DNA from: SURF-21 sp964510515
GTDB lineage: Bacteria; Actinomycetota; Geothermincolia; Geothermincolales; RBG-13-55-18
Assembly (NCBI GenBank): GCA_964510515.1
Contig: CAZEAU010000001.1
Location: forward strand, 1-64,000
Reading direction: 5' to 3'
DNA: 64,000 nt
Shown: positions 51,054 to 58,770 of the stretch, piece by piece
Position numbering within the stretch: position 1 is the stretch's first letter
How the letters are laid out: each line of letters opens with the position of its first letter
The notes under the pieces: model-generated
The model's input: only the letters and a program-made list of their open reading frames with translations
Databases searched by the model: none
What the model was told of the DNA's origin: nothing
Made by a program: the position numbers and the translations under genes

Positions 51054-51794
51054 ATGGGCACGAGCCTTTGCGTCCACGAGATATTCCCCTCCTTCCAGGG
51101 CGAGGGCGTCCTCGTCGGCGCTCCCCAGGTCTTCATCAGGCTTTGCGGCTGCAACCTGCGTTGTTCCTACTGCGACACCCCCGAATCGCGCGAGCGGACG
51201 CGGGCCTGCGCCGTGTACGACTGGGGCGGCGCGCGCGAGACCCGGGCCAATCCCCTGGGCGCGGCGGCGGTGCTGGGGCTGGTGTCCTCGCTCTGGGACG
51301 CGGGCATGCATTCCGTATCGCTTACCGGCGGCGAACCGCTGCTGCAGGGGGCGGGGCTGGCGGTGCTGCTCCCCGCGCTCAAGCAGCAGGGCTACCCCGT
51401 CTACCTGGAGACCAACGGCACCTTGGGGGACGCTCTGGACGGGGTGCTGCCCTGGCTGGACCACGTGGCCATGGACGTCAAGCTGCCCTCGAGCCAGGGG
51501 GGCGAGGACCTCATGCAGAGGCAGCTGGATTTCCTGGCGCGCATGCCCCCCGGCCTGTTCTCCCTCAAGATGGTCATCGGCGCCGAGACGCAGGAGGGCG
51601 AGGTGGAGGAGGCCTGCGGGGCGCTCGGCGGGCTCGCGGCCGCGGCCACGCTGGTGCTGCAGCCGGCCACGCCGCGTGCGGGGGGCCGGGCTTTGAGCCC
51701 GCGCCGCGCCCATGAGATGTACCGGTTGGCGAGGAGGTATTTCGCGCGCGTGCGCGTGATCCCCCAGACGCACCGTGCCTGGGGGATAAGGTAG
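51054..51794 (+). CDS. queE: 7-carboxy-7-deazaguanine synthase (radical SAM)
   Basis: The 246-residue radical SAM enzyme rearranges 6-carboxy-tetrahydropterin to 7-carboxy-7-deazaguanine. The cluster motif is CNLRCSYC (Cys33, 37, 40), with the QueE start EIFPSFQGEG, TGGEPLLQ, and YLETNGTL. GAGGAGGG precedes the ATG. It completes queD-queC-queE, so the path from dihydroneopterin triphosphate to preQ0 is encoded here. Confidence 0.92.
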   Translation: MGTSLCVHEIFPSFQGEGVLVGAPQVFIRLCGCNLRCSYCDTPESRERTRACAVYDWGGARETRANPLGAAAVLGLVSSLWDAGMHSVSLTGGEPLLQGAGLAVLLPALKQQGYPVYLETNGTLGDALDGVLPWLDHVAMDVKLPSSQGGEDLMQRQLDFLARMPPGLFSLKMVIGAETQEGEVEEACGALGGLAAAATLVLQPATPRAGGRALSPRRAHEMYRLARRYFARVRVIPQTHRAWGIR

Positions 51795-51918
51795 GAGCGC
51801 GCCTCCGGGGCGGCAGGACGCCGATGCCGCTCATGGAGGCCATCTTCCTGTATGCTGTCCTCATAAGCGGTGGCACGAGCCGCCGCCGGATTCGGCTGGG
51901 AGAGGGGAGGGAGAGACG

Positions 51919-52533
51919 ATGCGGGAACCTGCTCCGGACCAGTTCAGGGAGGCGCGGGAAAAGGCGCTGCGCCAACTGAAGGTCCTCGACCCCGCGTGGA
52001 TGGCGGCGCGCTCCGGGGCCTCCTATTCCTACCCCGAAAAGGCCCTCAAGCTGGATTTTCTGGGAGAGGAATGCACCGTCGCCTATCCCGGAGGAGCGGT
52101 GAGGTGTGTGCACGGCGGCGCGCTGCGGGGCGCGGCCGAGCTCATCATCCTCCATTACCTGCTGGGCGCCGACGGCTCCCCGCTGCGGGGGCGGTGGATC
52201 TCCTACCGCGACCTCCCCGGGGCCCGCTACCACGAGGCGGCCTTCGTCGCCGACGTGGAGAGGCCGCTGTCTCTGGGCTTGGCGGGACGCCTCGCGGAGC
52301 TGCGGGGCTGGCGGGAACGCAATGCCCGCGGCGTGGAGCTGCCGGGGGACGAGGCCTTCGTGTGGGAGGCCCTGCCCAGGGTGCCGCTGCTGGTCATCTT
52401 CAACGAGGCGGACGATGAATTTCCCGCCTCGGCGCGCATGCTCTTCGACGCCTCCGCGCCCTCCTACCTGCCAACCGAGGACCTGGAGGAGCTGGCGGGG
52501 CAGGCGGCGCGAAAGCTTCTGGCGCAGGTTTAG
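51919..52533 (+). CDS. DUF3786 domain protein
   Basis: The 204-residue protein matches DUF3786: LKLDFLGEECTVAYPGG, LIILHYLLGADGSPLRGRWISYRDLPGARYHEAAF, PLLVIFNEADDEFPASARMLFD and the ending YLPTEDLEELAG. The family is found in anaerobes and often sits near Fe-S or corrinoid genes; its function is unknown. It has no cysteine cluster and no membrane helix. GAGGGAGAG precedes the ATG. Confidence 0.82.
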   Translation: MREPAPDQFREAREKALRQLKVLDPAWMAARSGASYSYPEKALKLDFLGEECTVAYPGGAVRCVHGGALRGAAELIILHYLLGADGSPLRGRWISYRDLPGARYHEAAFVADVERPLSLGLAGRLAELRGWRERNARGVELPGDEAFVWEALPRVPLLVIFNEADDEFPASARMLFDASAPSYLPTEDLEELAGQAARKLLAQV

Positions 52534-52726
52534 GAGGGGCGCGCGTTTCCGTCCCCCGGCCCGCAGGCCCGGCGGCGCCCCCGCGCGCGGGGTCGACCGC
52601 CGAGACGGTGATGGTTTATCATAATGGGCAACCTGTTCGGAACGCGGTACGAGAAAAGGAGACCGAGGGCGCGCGGCCAGGGATTCGACATCTCGAAGCG
52701 GTGTGCCGCCGGGTAAAAAGGATACG

Positions 52727-53227
52727 ATGTGCAGGGTATTGGTCCTCAACGCTTCCTACGAGCCCTTGAATCTGGTCAACGTTAAGCGCGCCGCGATACT
52801 GGTGCTCAAGGACAAGGCGGAGATCGTCGAGGAGCGCGGCGGCAGCCTGCGCTCCGAGCGCATGTGCATGCCCTGTCCCGCGGTGATACGCCTTGCATAT
52901 TACGTGCACGTCCCCTGCCGCGGCGTCTCCATCAGCCGCCGCGCCGTTTTTTTAAGGGACGCCCACACCTGTCAGTACTGCGGCGGGAGGGCGGAGAGCA
53001 TAGATCACGTCATGCCGCGCAGCCGGGGAGGGCAGCACGTCTGGGACAACGTGGTGGCCGCCTGCCGACGCTGCAACTCCCGCAAGATGAACCGCCTGCC
53101 CTCCGAGGCCGGGCTCAAGCTGACGCGCAAGCCCGCCCCGCCGCATGGCCACATCTGGATCTTCAGCATCGCCGTCGACATCCATCCCACCTGGGAACCC
53201 TATTTGGAAACGGTCCTGGTGGGATGA
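52727..53227 (+). CDS. HNH endonuclease family protein
   Basis: The 166-residue protein starts MCRVLVLNASYEPLNLVNV, a well-known HNH subfamily of actinobacteria and cyanobacteria. The nuclease fold has CQYCGG, SIDHVMPRSRGGQHVWDNVVAACRRCN with the His-Asn pattern, and paired CxxC zinc knuckles. It is chromosomal and not linked to a methylase, so it is not obviously a restriction enzyme. AAAAAGGATA precedes the ATG; a GTG at 52703 is possible. It overlaps the next start. Confidence 0.87.
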   Translation: MCRVLVLNASYEPLNLVNVKRAAILVLKDKAEIVEERGGSLRSERMCMPCPAVIRLAYYVHVPCRGVSISRRAVFLRDAHTCQYCGGRAESIDHVMPRSRGGQHVWDNVVAACRRCNSRKMNRLPSEAGLKLTRKPAPPHGHIWIFSIAVDIHPTWEPYLETVLVG

Positions 53228-54231
53228 TCGCCCCGGGCATCGATCTGCGCGGGATGGTCAAGCCCATTCGCGACGATATCCTGCACATCGACATCCCCAT
53301 AAGGCACGAGCTGAAGAACATCAACCTCTATCTCTTCCGGGGGGAATATCCCAGCCTGGTGGACGTGGGCCCCAAGCACCCCCTCCTGCGCGACCTCATG
53401 GCCGCGCTCCTGCGCAGCACGGAGACGGAGGAGCTCGCCCGCATCTACCTCACCCATTCCCACATGGACCACAGCGGGCTGGCGGCGCACCTGAGAGAGG
53501 CGACGGGGGCGGAGGTGGCGGCTCACCGCTACGAGAGGCCGCGCATCGAAAAGGCGGGGGAGCGCCTGCGGGAGGAATACGACTGCTACTCCCGCATGTC
53601 CCCGGCCATGGGCTTCCCGGTGGACATGGCCGAGCTGCTTGACCGCCTGGCCTCGGCGTGGAACCTGCTCTGCGAGCCCTGCCGCATCGACATACGCCTG
53701 GGCGGCGGGGAGACGGTGAAGGCGGGGGACCGCGAGCTGGAGGTTATACACACGCCGGGGCATACCGCCGGCCACGTCTGCTACTACCTGCGCGAGGAGG
53801 GCCTGCTCTTCTCCGGCGACCACCTCATGCGCTCGATCACTCCCAACCCCGAGCTCTACTGCCCGCCGTGGCGGGGGCACGTCACCGGGCTGCCGCAGTT
53901 CCTGGAGTCCCTGCGCCTGCTCGAAGGCTACGACATCGCCGCCGCCTACCCAGGGCATGGCCGGGTCATCCGCAGGGTGCGGAGACGCATCGAGTTCAAC
54001 CTCGCCCATCACCGCTCGCGCCTGGAGAAGACGCGCGAGGCGGTGGAGGGTGGCTGCCGCACGGTGTGGGAGGTGGCCCTGCGCCTCTTCCCGCAGGTGC
54101 GCGCCGAAGCGCCGGACGTGGACCACTTCCTGGCGCTCAAGGAGGCCCTGGGGCATTTGCTCATCCTCGAGGAGGAGGGCGCGGTGCATCGCGGCCTCGA
54201 GGGCGAGCTGTGGGTGTACGAGCCGGCGTGA
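53224..54231 (+). CDS. Metallo-beta-lactamase fold hydrolase
   Basis: The 335-residue hydrolase has the metal-binding motif THSHMDHSG, later VIHTPGHTAGHVCYYL and FSGDHLMRSITPNPELY, and a C-terminal winged-helix-like extension (HHRSRLEKTREAVEGGCRTVWEV). This matches the glyoxalase II-like/LACTB2-like branch with a helical tail. The substrate is unknown. The ATG overlaps the stop of the HNH gene (ATGATGA-type junction), suggesting coupling. Confidence 0.87.
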   Translation: MIAPGIDLRGMVKPIRDDILHIDIPIRHELKNINLYLFRGEYPSLVDVGPKHPLLRDLMAALLRSTETEELARIYLTHSHMDHSGLAAHLREATGAEVAAHRYERPRIEKAGERLREEYDCYSRMSPAMGFPVDMAELLDRLASAWNLLCEPCRIDIRLGGGETVKAGDRELEVIHTPGHTAGHVCYYLREEGLLFSGDHLMRSITPNPELYCPPWRGHVTGLPQFLESLRLLEGYDIAAAYPGHGRVIRRVRRRIEFNLAHHRSRLEKTREAVEGGCRTVWEVALRLFPQVRAEAPDVDHFLALKEALGHLLILEEEGAVHRGLEGELWVYEPA

Positions 54232-54254
54232 GAGCGGCAGCCGGCGTCCTGCTC

Positions 54255-54584
54255 GTGATTACCGGCCGTCAAACCTGTATGGTCATCGCCAAGGGGATCC
54301 GTGCTCACTTAGGCTTTGAGGAAGGAGACCGCATGACCGTGGAGGCAAGAGAGAACGAGATCGTACTGCGCAAGATATACCTGGAGGATATCGTGCGAGA
54401 GGGGAGCAGGATTGGAAAGATAAAAAGTCGCTGCGCCTCTATTCCAAAGACTCTGGGAAATAGCGCGGGTGGGAGGCGCATGGCTGCCAGCGTGGCGCCA
54501 AGACCCCGGCGCGCCGCGGTCTCGACATCGCCAACTGCTGCGATAAGGCCTTTGCAAACCTCTTCGGCAGGCCGCGCAGCGTAA
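54255..54584 (+). pseudogene. AbrB/SpoVT-like fragment
   Basis: The frame from a GTG reads VITGRQTCMVIAKGIRAHL, then GFEEGDRMTVEAREN and EIVLRKI, closely following the AbrB/MazE swapped-hairpin pattern (GQVVIPKEIR..LGL..GD.. V). After about residue 50 the similarity stops and the frame runs on for 60 residues of low-quality sequence. It has no clear ribosome site and no toxin partner. It looks like the remnant of an antitoxin or regulator gene, or a short divergent one. Confidence 0.45.
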
Positions 54585-54810
54585 ATCCCTTGCAAGTCCG
54601 CGAAGGCCTCTTTGCCCTACCCATTACCGCCCCCGGTGGAGAACACCGCTGTCGGCGAAGCCCCCATGCATAATTTGCCACCTGAGGAAGAACAGGCGGC
54701 GGAAGGCGGCCGCAGCTTTTGCAGGATTTCTGCCGCGATCCCTCGGCCGAGCATAACCACGTGCCGCCCCGCAGGCACGGGCCCCGCGGCTCGGCCCTCT
54801 TAGGGCGCGA
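54585..54810. other. Gene-free stretch before the tRNA
   Basis: About 225 bases with no supported gene. I see no clear attachment-site duplication of the tRNA end here. Confidence 0.4.
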
Positions 54811-54839
54811 TTGAAAACGCCCCATACGCTTGTTAAGAT
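54811..54839 (+). promoter_or_regulatory. Promoter of tRNA-Arg
   Basis: TTGAAA, 17 bases, TAAGAT, ending 25 bases before the mature tRNA 5' end. Confidence 0.6.
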
Positions 54840-54864
54840 GAATGGGAAACCAGGGGTTGACGGT

Positions 54865-54939
54865 GCCCTTGTAGCTCAGTGGATAGAGCAGTGGCCTCCG
54901 GAGCCACGTGCGGGAGTTCGAGTCTCCCCAAGGGCGCCA
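54865..54939 (+). tRNA. tRNA-Arg (anticodon CCG)
   Basis: A full cloverleaf: acceptor GCCCTTG/CAAGGGC, D-arm GCTC...GAGC, anticodon stem GTGGC/GCCAC with loop CTCCGGA (anticodon CCG at 54898-54900), T-arm GGGAG-TTCGAGT-CTCCC, discriminator G and an encoded CCA. It reads CGG arginine codons. The variable loop is short (GTGC). Confidence 0.97.
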
Positions 54940-54957
54940 TTTTTCAAAGGAAACAGG

Positions 54958-55524
54958 TTGCCCGAGACCACGCGCTGTTTCAACTGCACCAGAGAGATAC
55001 CCGTGGGGGTTGAAAGCTGCCCCGTTTGCGGGTTCTCTCTCTCCGGCGGGCGCATCGAGGCCATCAAGGAGGCGGCCGAGCTCAATTCCCGCGCCCAGAT
55101 GCACGACTCCAAGGGCGAATGGGGCCAGTCGGTGCCCATGTACGAGCGGGCGGTGAAACTCTATCCCGAGTTCGTGGTGGCGCATTACAACCTGGGCATC
55201 GCGCTGGGCAAGCTGGCGAGGCTGGAAGACGCCAGGGAGGCCCTGACCAGGGCTATCGGGCTGAAGGCGGATTTTGCCGCCGCCTACACCGCACGCGGCG
55301 ACATCGACTCCGGGGCGGGAAATTTCGACTCGGCGGTGAGCGATTACTCCAAGGCCCTGGAGCTCTATCCCGACTACGCCCTGGCCTATTACAAGCGGGC
55401 CCTGGCCTGGATGGAGAAGGATTGCGACTACGAGGCCCGCCAGGACCTGGAGGACTACCTCTTCTACAAGCCCCACGACGCCCGCGCTCGCCGGCGTCTG
55501 GAGAAGCTCAAGGAAGGAGCGTGA
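54958..55524 (+). CDS. Zinc-ribbon TPR protein
   Basis: The 188-residue protein begins 18 bases after the tRNA with a TTG start (AAAGGAAAC upstream). The N-terminus is a zinc ribbon (RCFNCTREI, SCPVCG), followed by three or four tetratricopeptide repeats (AQMHDSKGEWGQSVPMYERA; VVAHYNLGIALGKLARLED; AAYTARGDIDSGAGNFDSAV; ALAYYKRALAWMEKD). It is probably a scaffold for protein binding. The frame continues open through the tRNA, so a longer start would be an artefact. Its stop overlaps the next start. Confidence 0.82.
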   Translation: MPETTRCFNCTREIPVGVESCPVCGFSLSGGRIEAIKEAAELNSRAQMHDSKGEWGQSVPMYERAVKLYPEFVVAHYNLGIALGKLARLEDAREALTRAIGLKADFAAAYTARGDIDSGAGNFDSAVSDYSKALELYPDYALAYYKRALAWMEKDCDYEARQDLEDYLFYKPHDARARRRLEKLKEGA

Positions 55525-55748
55525 AAGCCGTGGCCGAACTGGAGGGTTTACGCCGCATCTATGGGGACCGGGTGGGAAGCGAGCTCATTGTCTGGACCGC
55601 GGGGGGGCATTACTTCCGGGGCGACCTGCAGGAGATCACCGCGGAGGGGCTGCTGGTGATGAAGGGCACGAGCTGCACCCTGGCGGGCGAGAGGCAGGAG
55701 AGGGAGACGGTCTGCATCAGCGTGGCCGCCATCGACGCCATATCCTGA
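55521..55748 (+). CDS. Small hypothetical protein
   Basis: A 75-residue product from a GTG overlapping the TPR stop (GTGA), with AAGGAAGGAG at good spacing. The sequence (LRRIYGDRVGSELIVWTAGG, HYFRGDLQEITAEGLLVMKG, TVCISVAAIDAIS) alternates hydrophobic residues like a small beta-barrel, loosely resembling LSM/Hfq-like or DUF-type ligand-binding folds. I cannot name the family. Coupling to the TPR gene suggests that the two act together. Confidence 0.65.
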   Translation: MKAVAELEGLRRIYGDRVGSELIVWTAGGHYFRGDLQEITAEGLLVMKGTSCTLAGERQERETVCISVAAIDAIS

Positions 55749-55859
55749 GCCGCGGGGCGCGGTGCCCCAGCCGTCCTGCACGCGCTCATCGCCTGCGGGC
55801 TCGCTCCCCAGCAGGCCGACGGTGGTGATGCCGTCCAGCCCCAGCTCCCGGGCCCGCGC

Positions 55860-56474
55860 CTAGCGGCGCTGCAGCTGCACGAAATTGAGCTGCAGGTTGG
55901 CCAGCGTCCCCCGGAAAGGCTGCAGCAGCTCCGCGGCGACCTGGCCCTCCGCGGCCTTGAGCATGGCCTCCAGGGTGTCGATGGCGAGGCGCGCCTGCCC
56001 GAAGTCGCGGTACTTGAGGTTCACGCTCTCCGGCAGGCCCATCTTCATGTAGCCCATGCTGGCGAGCTGGTTCATCATGGTGAGCACGATGTCCGCGACA
56101 GTCACCTGCTCCAGGCTCTCCTCCACCAGGCGTCGGAGCTCCTCCTCGCTGGGCTCCTCCTCCCCCTTCTCCCGTTCGCGCTCCGCACCCGCCTGCTCGT
56201 CGGGGGCCTGCTCGTCGGGGACGCTTTTCGCCTCCTCTTCCGTCGCCTCGTGCGCCTCCGCGGCGGCGGGGTCGGGAGCGGCCTTTTCCTCGCGCCGCTT
56301 ATCGCGTGCCGCCTTCTTCGCGGGGGGCTTCTTCGCCGCCGCCTTCTTCGCGGCCGCCTTCTTCGCGGGGGGCTTCTTCGCCGCCGCCCTGGCGGCCCCC
56401 GCGGCCTTTCCGGCCGACGTCTTGCCGTCGTCTTCAGGCGCCGCTTTACCGCCCGTCTTCTTTTCCTCAGCCAT
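55860..56474 (-). CDS. DUF1844 protein with lysine/alanine-rich tail
   Basis: The 204-residue protein has a long N-terminal low-complexity part with AAKKPPAKKAAAKK-type repeats like the tails of histone H1 and bacterial HU/HupB variants, an acidic spacer (EATEEEAKSVPDEQAPDEQ), and a C-terminal DUF1844 domain (VTVADIVLTMMNQLASMGYM, MGLPE..NLKYRDFGQARLAID). DUF1844 proteins are usually short, about 100 residues; the basic tail could bind nucleic acid. The sequence downstream of its stop looks weakly protein-like but has no start. Confidence 0.83.
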   Translation of the reverse strand: MAEEKKTGGKAAPEDDGKTSAGKAAGAARAAAKKPPAKKAAAKKAAAKKPPAKKAARDKRREEKAAPDPAAAEAHEATEEEAKSVPDEQAPDEQAGAEREREKGEEEPSEEELRRLVEESLEQVTVADIVLTMMNQLASMGYMKMGLPESVNLKYRDFGQARLAIDTLEAMLKAAEGQVAAELLQPFRGTLANLQLNFVQLQRR

Positions 56475-56611
56475 GTCTCACGCCCTCCTTTCGCTTGAGA
56501 TTATACCCAAAAGCCCGCCGGAGGCGCATGCGCTTTCTCCCTCGCGGCGCGTGCGCTATGATAAGAGTTGGTGGCGCGGCCTCTTCGCGCCTGTTTGAAA
56601 ACCGCATCGGC

Positions 56612-56693
56612 GCCATGTGGGGGTGCTCCCGAGCGGGGGCTGAGAGCATACTCCTGAACCTGACCCGGGTAATGCCGGCGGAGGAAACGTGGC
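56612..56693 (+). promoter_or_regulatory. TPP riboswitch (THI element)
   Basis: The aptamer shows GGGGGTGCTC, GCTGAGAG, CCTGAACCTGACCCGGGTAA, TGCCGGCGGAGGAAACGTGG; the closing stem pairs GCCATG with CGTGGC. It lies 90 bases upstream of thiE and should lower expression of thiE-thiC-thiL-thiD when thiamine pyrophosphate is plentiful. Confidence 0.95.
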
Positions 56694-56783
56694 ATGCGTG
56701 AGCCATGTCAGCCGCGTACCCGGCCGGGTGCGCGGTTTTCGTCGTTCGCGCAAGTGGGCAGGGAGATGGTCGGAGGTGTGAGT

Positions 56784-57437
56784 GTGAGGATGAGGGACTT
56801 GGGGCTCGGGCTTTACGTCGTGACCCGGGCCGACCCCGCAAGCGGGTACGGACACCTGGAGGTGGCCGCCGCCGCGCTGGAGGGCGGCGCCGACGCCGTG
56901 CAGCTGCGCGGCAAGGAGCTGGGGGGGAGGGAGCTCTACGAGCTGGCCCTGCGCATGGGAGCAGCGCTGCGGCGCAGCGGGTCCGCATGCCTCTTCTTCG
57001 TCAACGATCGCATAGACGTGGCCATGGCGGCGCAGGCCGACGGCGTGCACCTGGGGCCGCAGGACGTGCCCGCCGCGGCCGCGCGCCCCCTCGTCGGCGG
57101 CGGGATGATAATGGGGATATCGGCGAGCAACGTGGAGGAGGCCCTCGCGGCCCGTGAAGGCGGCGCCGATTATCTCGGCGTGGGCCCGGTGTTCGCCACC
57201 CCCAGCAAGGATGACGCCGCTCCGCCCATCGGGCTTGAGGGGCTGCGCAGGGTAAGGGAAGCCGTCGAGCTGCCCATTGTGGCCATCGGCGGCATAGACG
57301 CGGACAACGCCGGGCGGGTGCTCGAGGCGGGAGCGGACGGCGTGGCGGTGATCTCGGCGGTGACCGGGGCCGCGGACATGGCGGCGGCGGTGCGGGAGCT
57401 GCGCCTGCTGGTGGACGCGAGCCTGGCGGGGAGGTGA
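56784..57437 (+). CDS. thiE: Thiamine-phosphate synthase
   Basis: ThiE couples the pyrimidine and thiazole phosphates into thiamine phosphate. The TIM barrel shows GADAVQLRGKELGGRELY, FVNDRIDVAMAAQADGVHLG, MGISASNVEEA, GADYLGVGPVFATPSK and VAIGGIDADN. The GTG chosen (VRMRDLGLGL) has CGGAGG 7 bases away; ATG at 56790 is nearly as good and would remove two residues. The gene is directly controlled by the riboswitch and is followed by thiC after 3 bases. Confidence 0.93.
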   Translation: MRMRDLGLGLYVVTRADPASGYGHLEVAAAALEGGADAVQLRGKELGGRELYELALRMGAALRRSGSACLFFVNDRIDVAMAAQADGVHLGPQDVPAAAARPLVGGGMIMGISASNVEEALAAREGGADYLGVGPVFATPSKDDAAPPIGLEGLRRVREAVELPIVAIGGIDADNAGRVLEAGADGVAVISAVTGAADMAAAVRELRLLVDASLAGR

Positions 57438-57440
57438 CGG

Positions 57441-58757
57441 GTGAGAGGGAAGACGCTGCTGGAGAGGTTGAGGCTGGGGGAGGCCTTGCCCCTGCTGGAG
57501 AGGGTGGCGGCCGAGGAGGGGGTCTGCGCCGACCGGCTGGCGCAGGCCATGCTCGAGGGGAGGGCCGCGCTCCCCTGCAACAGGCGGCGGGAGCCGGAGA
57601 GCCCCCGCATGGTGGGGGGCGGGACGCGCATAAAGGTCAACGCGAACATCGGCACCTCCAGAGATTACTGCGGCATCGCGGACGAAATGGCCAAGCTGCG
57701 GGCGGCGGTGGGGGCCGGGGCCGATGCGCTCATGGACCTCTCCACCGGCGGCCCCATCGACAGGGTGAGGGAAGCGGTGGTGGCGAACTCCCCCGTGCCC
57801 GTGGGCTCCGTCCCCATCTATCAGGCGGCGGTGCGCGCCACGGAGGAGAAGGGCAGCATCATCGCCATGAGCCCGGACGACATGTTCCGCGCCATAGAGG
57901 ACCACTGCGCCTCCGGCGTGGACTTCATCACCGTGCATTGCGGGGTGACCGCGGAGGTGATGGAGACCCTCCGGGCCAATCCGCGCGTGGCGGACATGGT
58001 GAGCCGCGGCGGCTCCTTCCTCGGCGGCTGGGTGCTGCATCACGGCCGCGAGAACCCGCTCTACTCCCAGTTCGACCGCCTGCTGGACATCGCCCGCGAG
58101 CACGAGGTCACCCTCTCCCTGGGGGACGGCATGCGGCCGGGCTGCATAGAGGACGCCACCGACGCGGCGCAGGTGGCGGAGCTGGTGGTCCTGGGGGGTC
58201 TGGTCGCGCGCTGCCGCGAGGCCGGGGTGCAGTGCATGGTGGAGGGCCCGGGGCACATCCCCTTGCACCAGGTGGAGGCGAATGTGCACATGGCCAAGAC
58301 GATCACCCGTGGAGCGCCTCTCTACCTGCTGGGGCCGCTGGTCACCGACGTGGCGGCCGGTTACGACCACATCGCCGCCGCGATCGGGGGAGCCGTCGCC
58401 GCCATGAGCGGCGCGGATTTCCTCTGTTACGTCACCCCGCGCGAACACCTCGGCCTGCCCACCGCGGAGGACGTGCGCGAGGGGGTCGTGGTCACGCGCA
58501 TCGCCGCACATGCCGCGGACATAGCGCGGGGCATGCCCGGCGCGGGGGAGTGGGACCTGGCCATGAGCAGGGCGAGGAAGCGCCTGGACTGGGAGGGGCA
58601 GCTCGGGCTGGCCCTCGATGCGGCAAAAGCGAGGAGGCTCTTTGGCGAGCGTCAGGTGGAGGGCGAGGAAGCCTGCACCATGTGCGGAGACTTCTGCGCC
58701 ATGCGCTTCATCGCGGAGTACCTGGGCGGCGACGATATAACGCCCTCCTGCGGATAA
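57441..58757 (+). CDS. thiC: Phosphomethylpyrimidine synthase
   Basis: The 438-residue radical SAM enzyme converts aminoimidazole ribotide to hydroxymethylpyrimidine phosphate. Clear motifs are IKVNANIGTS, ADALMDLSTGG, SVPIYQA, VHCGVT, MVEGPGHIPL, CYVTPREHLGLP and the C-terminal cluster CTMCGDFCAM. The start is GTG with GGGAGGTGA upstream, 3 bases after thiE. Oxygen sensitivity fits the anaerobic character of the window. Confidence 0.95.
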   Translation: MRGKTLLERLRLGEALPLLERVAAEEGVCADRLAQAMLEGRAALPCNRRREPESPRMVGGGTRIKVNANIGTSRDYCGIADEMAKLRAAVGAGADALMDLSTGGPIDRVREAVVANSPVPVGSVPIYQAAVRATEEKGSIIAMSPDDMFRAIEDHCASGVDFITVHCGVTAEVMETLRANPRVADMVSRGGSFLGGWVLHHGRENPLYSQFDRLLDIAREHEVTLSLGDGMRPGCIEDATDAAQVAELVVLGGLVARCREAGVQCMVEGPGHIPLHQVEANVHMAKTITRGAPLYLLGPLVTDVAAGYDHIAAAIGGAVAAMSGADFLCYVTPREHLGLPTAEDVREGVVVTRIAAHAADIARGMPGAGEWDLAMSRARKRLDWEGQLGLALDAAKARRLFGERQVEGEEACTMCGDFCAMRFIAEYLGGDDITPSCG

Positions 58758-58770
58758 GGAGAGGGGGCTT

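Noticed and set aside
54811..54957. Upstream extension of the TPR protein through the tRNA gene
   Set aside because: The frame stays open through the tRNA, but a tRNA inside a coding region is implausible and a TTG with a ribosome site lies right after it.
55749..55859. Protein-like minus-strand reading (RARELGLDGITTVGLLGSE) after the DUF1844 stop
   Set aside because: It has no start codon with a ribosome site and only about 35 residues; it could be the remnant of a neighbouring gene but is too short to call.
56694..56783. Longer thiE start directly after the riboswitch
   Set aside because: The extra 30 residues (MREPCQPRTRPGARF...) do not resemble ThiE and would overlap the region between aptamer and ribosome site.
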